From Nymphaea colorata (taxonomy: Eukaryota; Streptophyta; Magnoliopsida; Nymphaeales; Nymphaeaceae), in the NCBI RefSeq assembly GCF_008831285.2, contig NC_045138.2, positions 37,565,115 through 37,625,114 of the forward strand: a stretch of 60,000 nt of DNA, written 5' to 3'. The stretch's first letter is position 1; each line of letters starts with the position of its first letter. Both the position numbers and the translations under genes were made by a program. This document shows positions 59,586 to 60,000 of the stretch, piece after piece. The notes beneath the pieces were generated by a model that was not told the origin of the DNA, made no database searches, and saw only the letters and a program-made list of their open reading frames with translations.

Positions 59586-60000
59586 GTGTGAAACAGTTCG
59601 AGGCCATCGGATGGGCTGGTGTTCATGTGCCTGATGAAATAGGTCGGAAGACTCTCTCCAAAGCGTTATCAAAGAAGGTCTTGTCCAGAAAATCATCTAC
59701 TCTTCATGTAGTTTCTGTTAGGCAATTATAGATGTTCCCGTCTTTCGATTTCAGCTTTGGTTAGATGAGGATTACCTTTCTTGGGATCTTTCTGCCTGAC
59801 ACGATCCTTCTGAATTCTTGACCTCCACGATTTTCTTGATTATTCTCATGCAGGGGGTTCGTGCCTGTTTTTCTTGACCTTCTGAAAATCAGCTTTGTTT
59901 TTCTCATGCAGGGGGTTTGTGGCCTCTCTTTCACTACCTTGGTCTTCCCAAGACGGTCGTCTTGCTACCACCTGCAGTTTTCAGTCCCAGTTCGACGCAT

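Larger units (their letters stand above)
58278..60000 (+). pseudogene. Class I trehalose-6-phosphate synthase (TPS1-type) pseudogene, 5' part, runs off right edge
   Basis: Intact relatives make trehalose-6-phosphate from UDP-glucose and glucose-6-phosphate in the cytosol. Seen: exon 1 (58278-58554) with RLLREREVGN, LLVVANRLPVSA (UDP-glucose/G6P-binding NRLP) and SWSLKMNSGGLVSALLG; donor G|gtaaga. Exon 2 (59586-59677) reads VKQFEAIGWAGVHVPDEIGR and KTLSKALSKK. Damage: (a) EA-IGWAG lacks the usual RW of EARWIGWAG, including the first Trp of the W-x-G-W motif; (b) at 59854 the exon 3 start GGGGTTCGTGCCTG has one extra base and hits a stop; (c) after PVFLD (to 59876) about 15 residues expected before LWPLFHYLGLP are replaced by unrelated sequence; (d) after LGLPK a missing base shifts frame, though LATT-SFQSQFDA continues in another frame to the edge. 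Exon 1 alone remains intact. A sequencing error would have to occur repeatedly to explain this, so a degenerate copy is more likely. Confidence 0.75.

Noticed and set aside
1-60000. CRISPR arrays, operons or prokaryotic-type systems
   Set aside because: The split genes, plant gene families and microsatellites show nuclear plant DNA. No array of equal repeats with unique spacers exists; the periodic repeats found are minisatellites.

Overview
This is nuclear DNA of a flowering plant. The genes are split by GT...AG introns, the intergenic DNA is AT-rich, (AT)n, (GA)n and (CA)n microsatellites are abundant, and there are traces of plant-type transposable elements. The recognisable genes belong to plant families: a C/D-class (AGAMOUS/SEEDSTICK-type) MADS-box gene, an HVA22-like gene, a large plant-specific protein whose N-terminus resembles EMBRYONIC FLOWER 1, and a class I trehalose-6-phosphate synthase-like locus. 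The species cannot be named from the sequence alone. Long introns (4.9 and 8.5 kb) and few genes per kb point to a moderately large, repeat-rich genome.

Layout. (1) 1-8.4 kb: minus-strand AG/STK-type MADS-box gene. The MADS exon (8203-8384) and the next exon (3220-3298) are present and splice in frame across a 4.9 kb intron. The K-box exons were not found and probably lie beyond the left edge. (2) 8.4-21.4 kb: no confident gene. It holds microsatellites, an LTR/TRIM-like remnant, a 197-bp MITE-like element, and a 530-bp hAT-like element built of about 71-bp repeats that appears inserted in a 47-48-bp minisatellite. An unassigned coding-like open stretch lies at 20557-20802. (3) 21.45-24.12 kb: complete five-exon HVA22-like gene on the minus strand (159 aa), including a 27-bp microexon. 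(4) 24.5-31.2 kb: intergenic, with a striking cluster of CATG/RY motifs near 25.6 kb and a 44-bp tandem duplication. (5) 31.28-43.71 kb: complete three-exon gene on the minus strand for a 1257-aa, largely disordered, probably nuclear protein, with an 8.5 kb intron full of microsatellites. (6) 44-58 kb: sparse, with a few unassigned exon-like pieces and a dispersed repeat related to the first 700 bases. (7) 58.28-60 kb: plus-strand trehalose-6-phosphate synthase-like locus cut by the right edge. It has a loss in the substrate-binding motif, two frameshifts and an internal deletion, so I read it as a pseudogene.

The genes do not form an operon or an obvious functional cluster. The MADS gene and the EMF1-like gene both belong to families linked to reproductive development or nuclear regulation, but nothing shows they are functionally linked. 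All gene models were spliced by hand from reading frame, family motifs and splice-site sequences, without transcript evidence.
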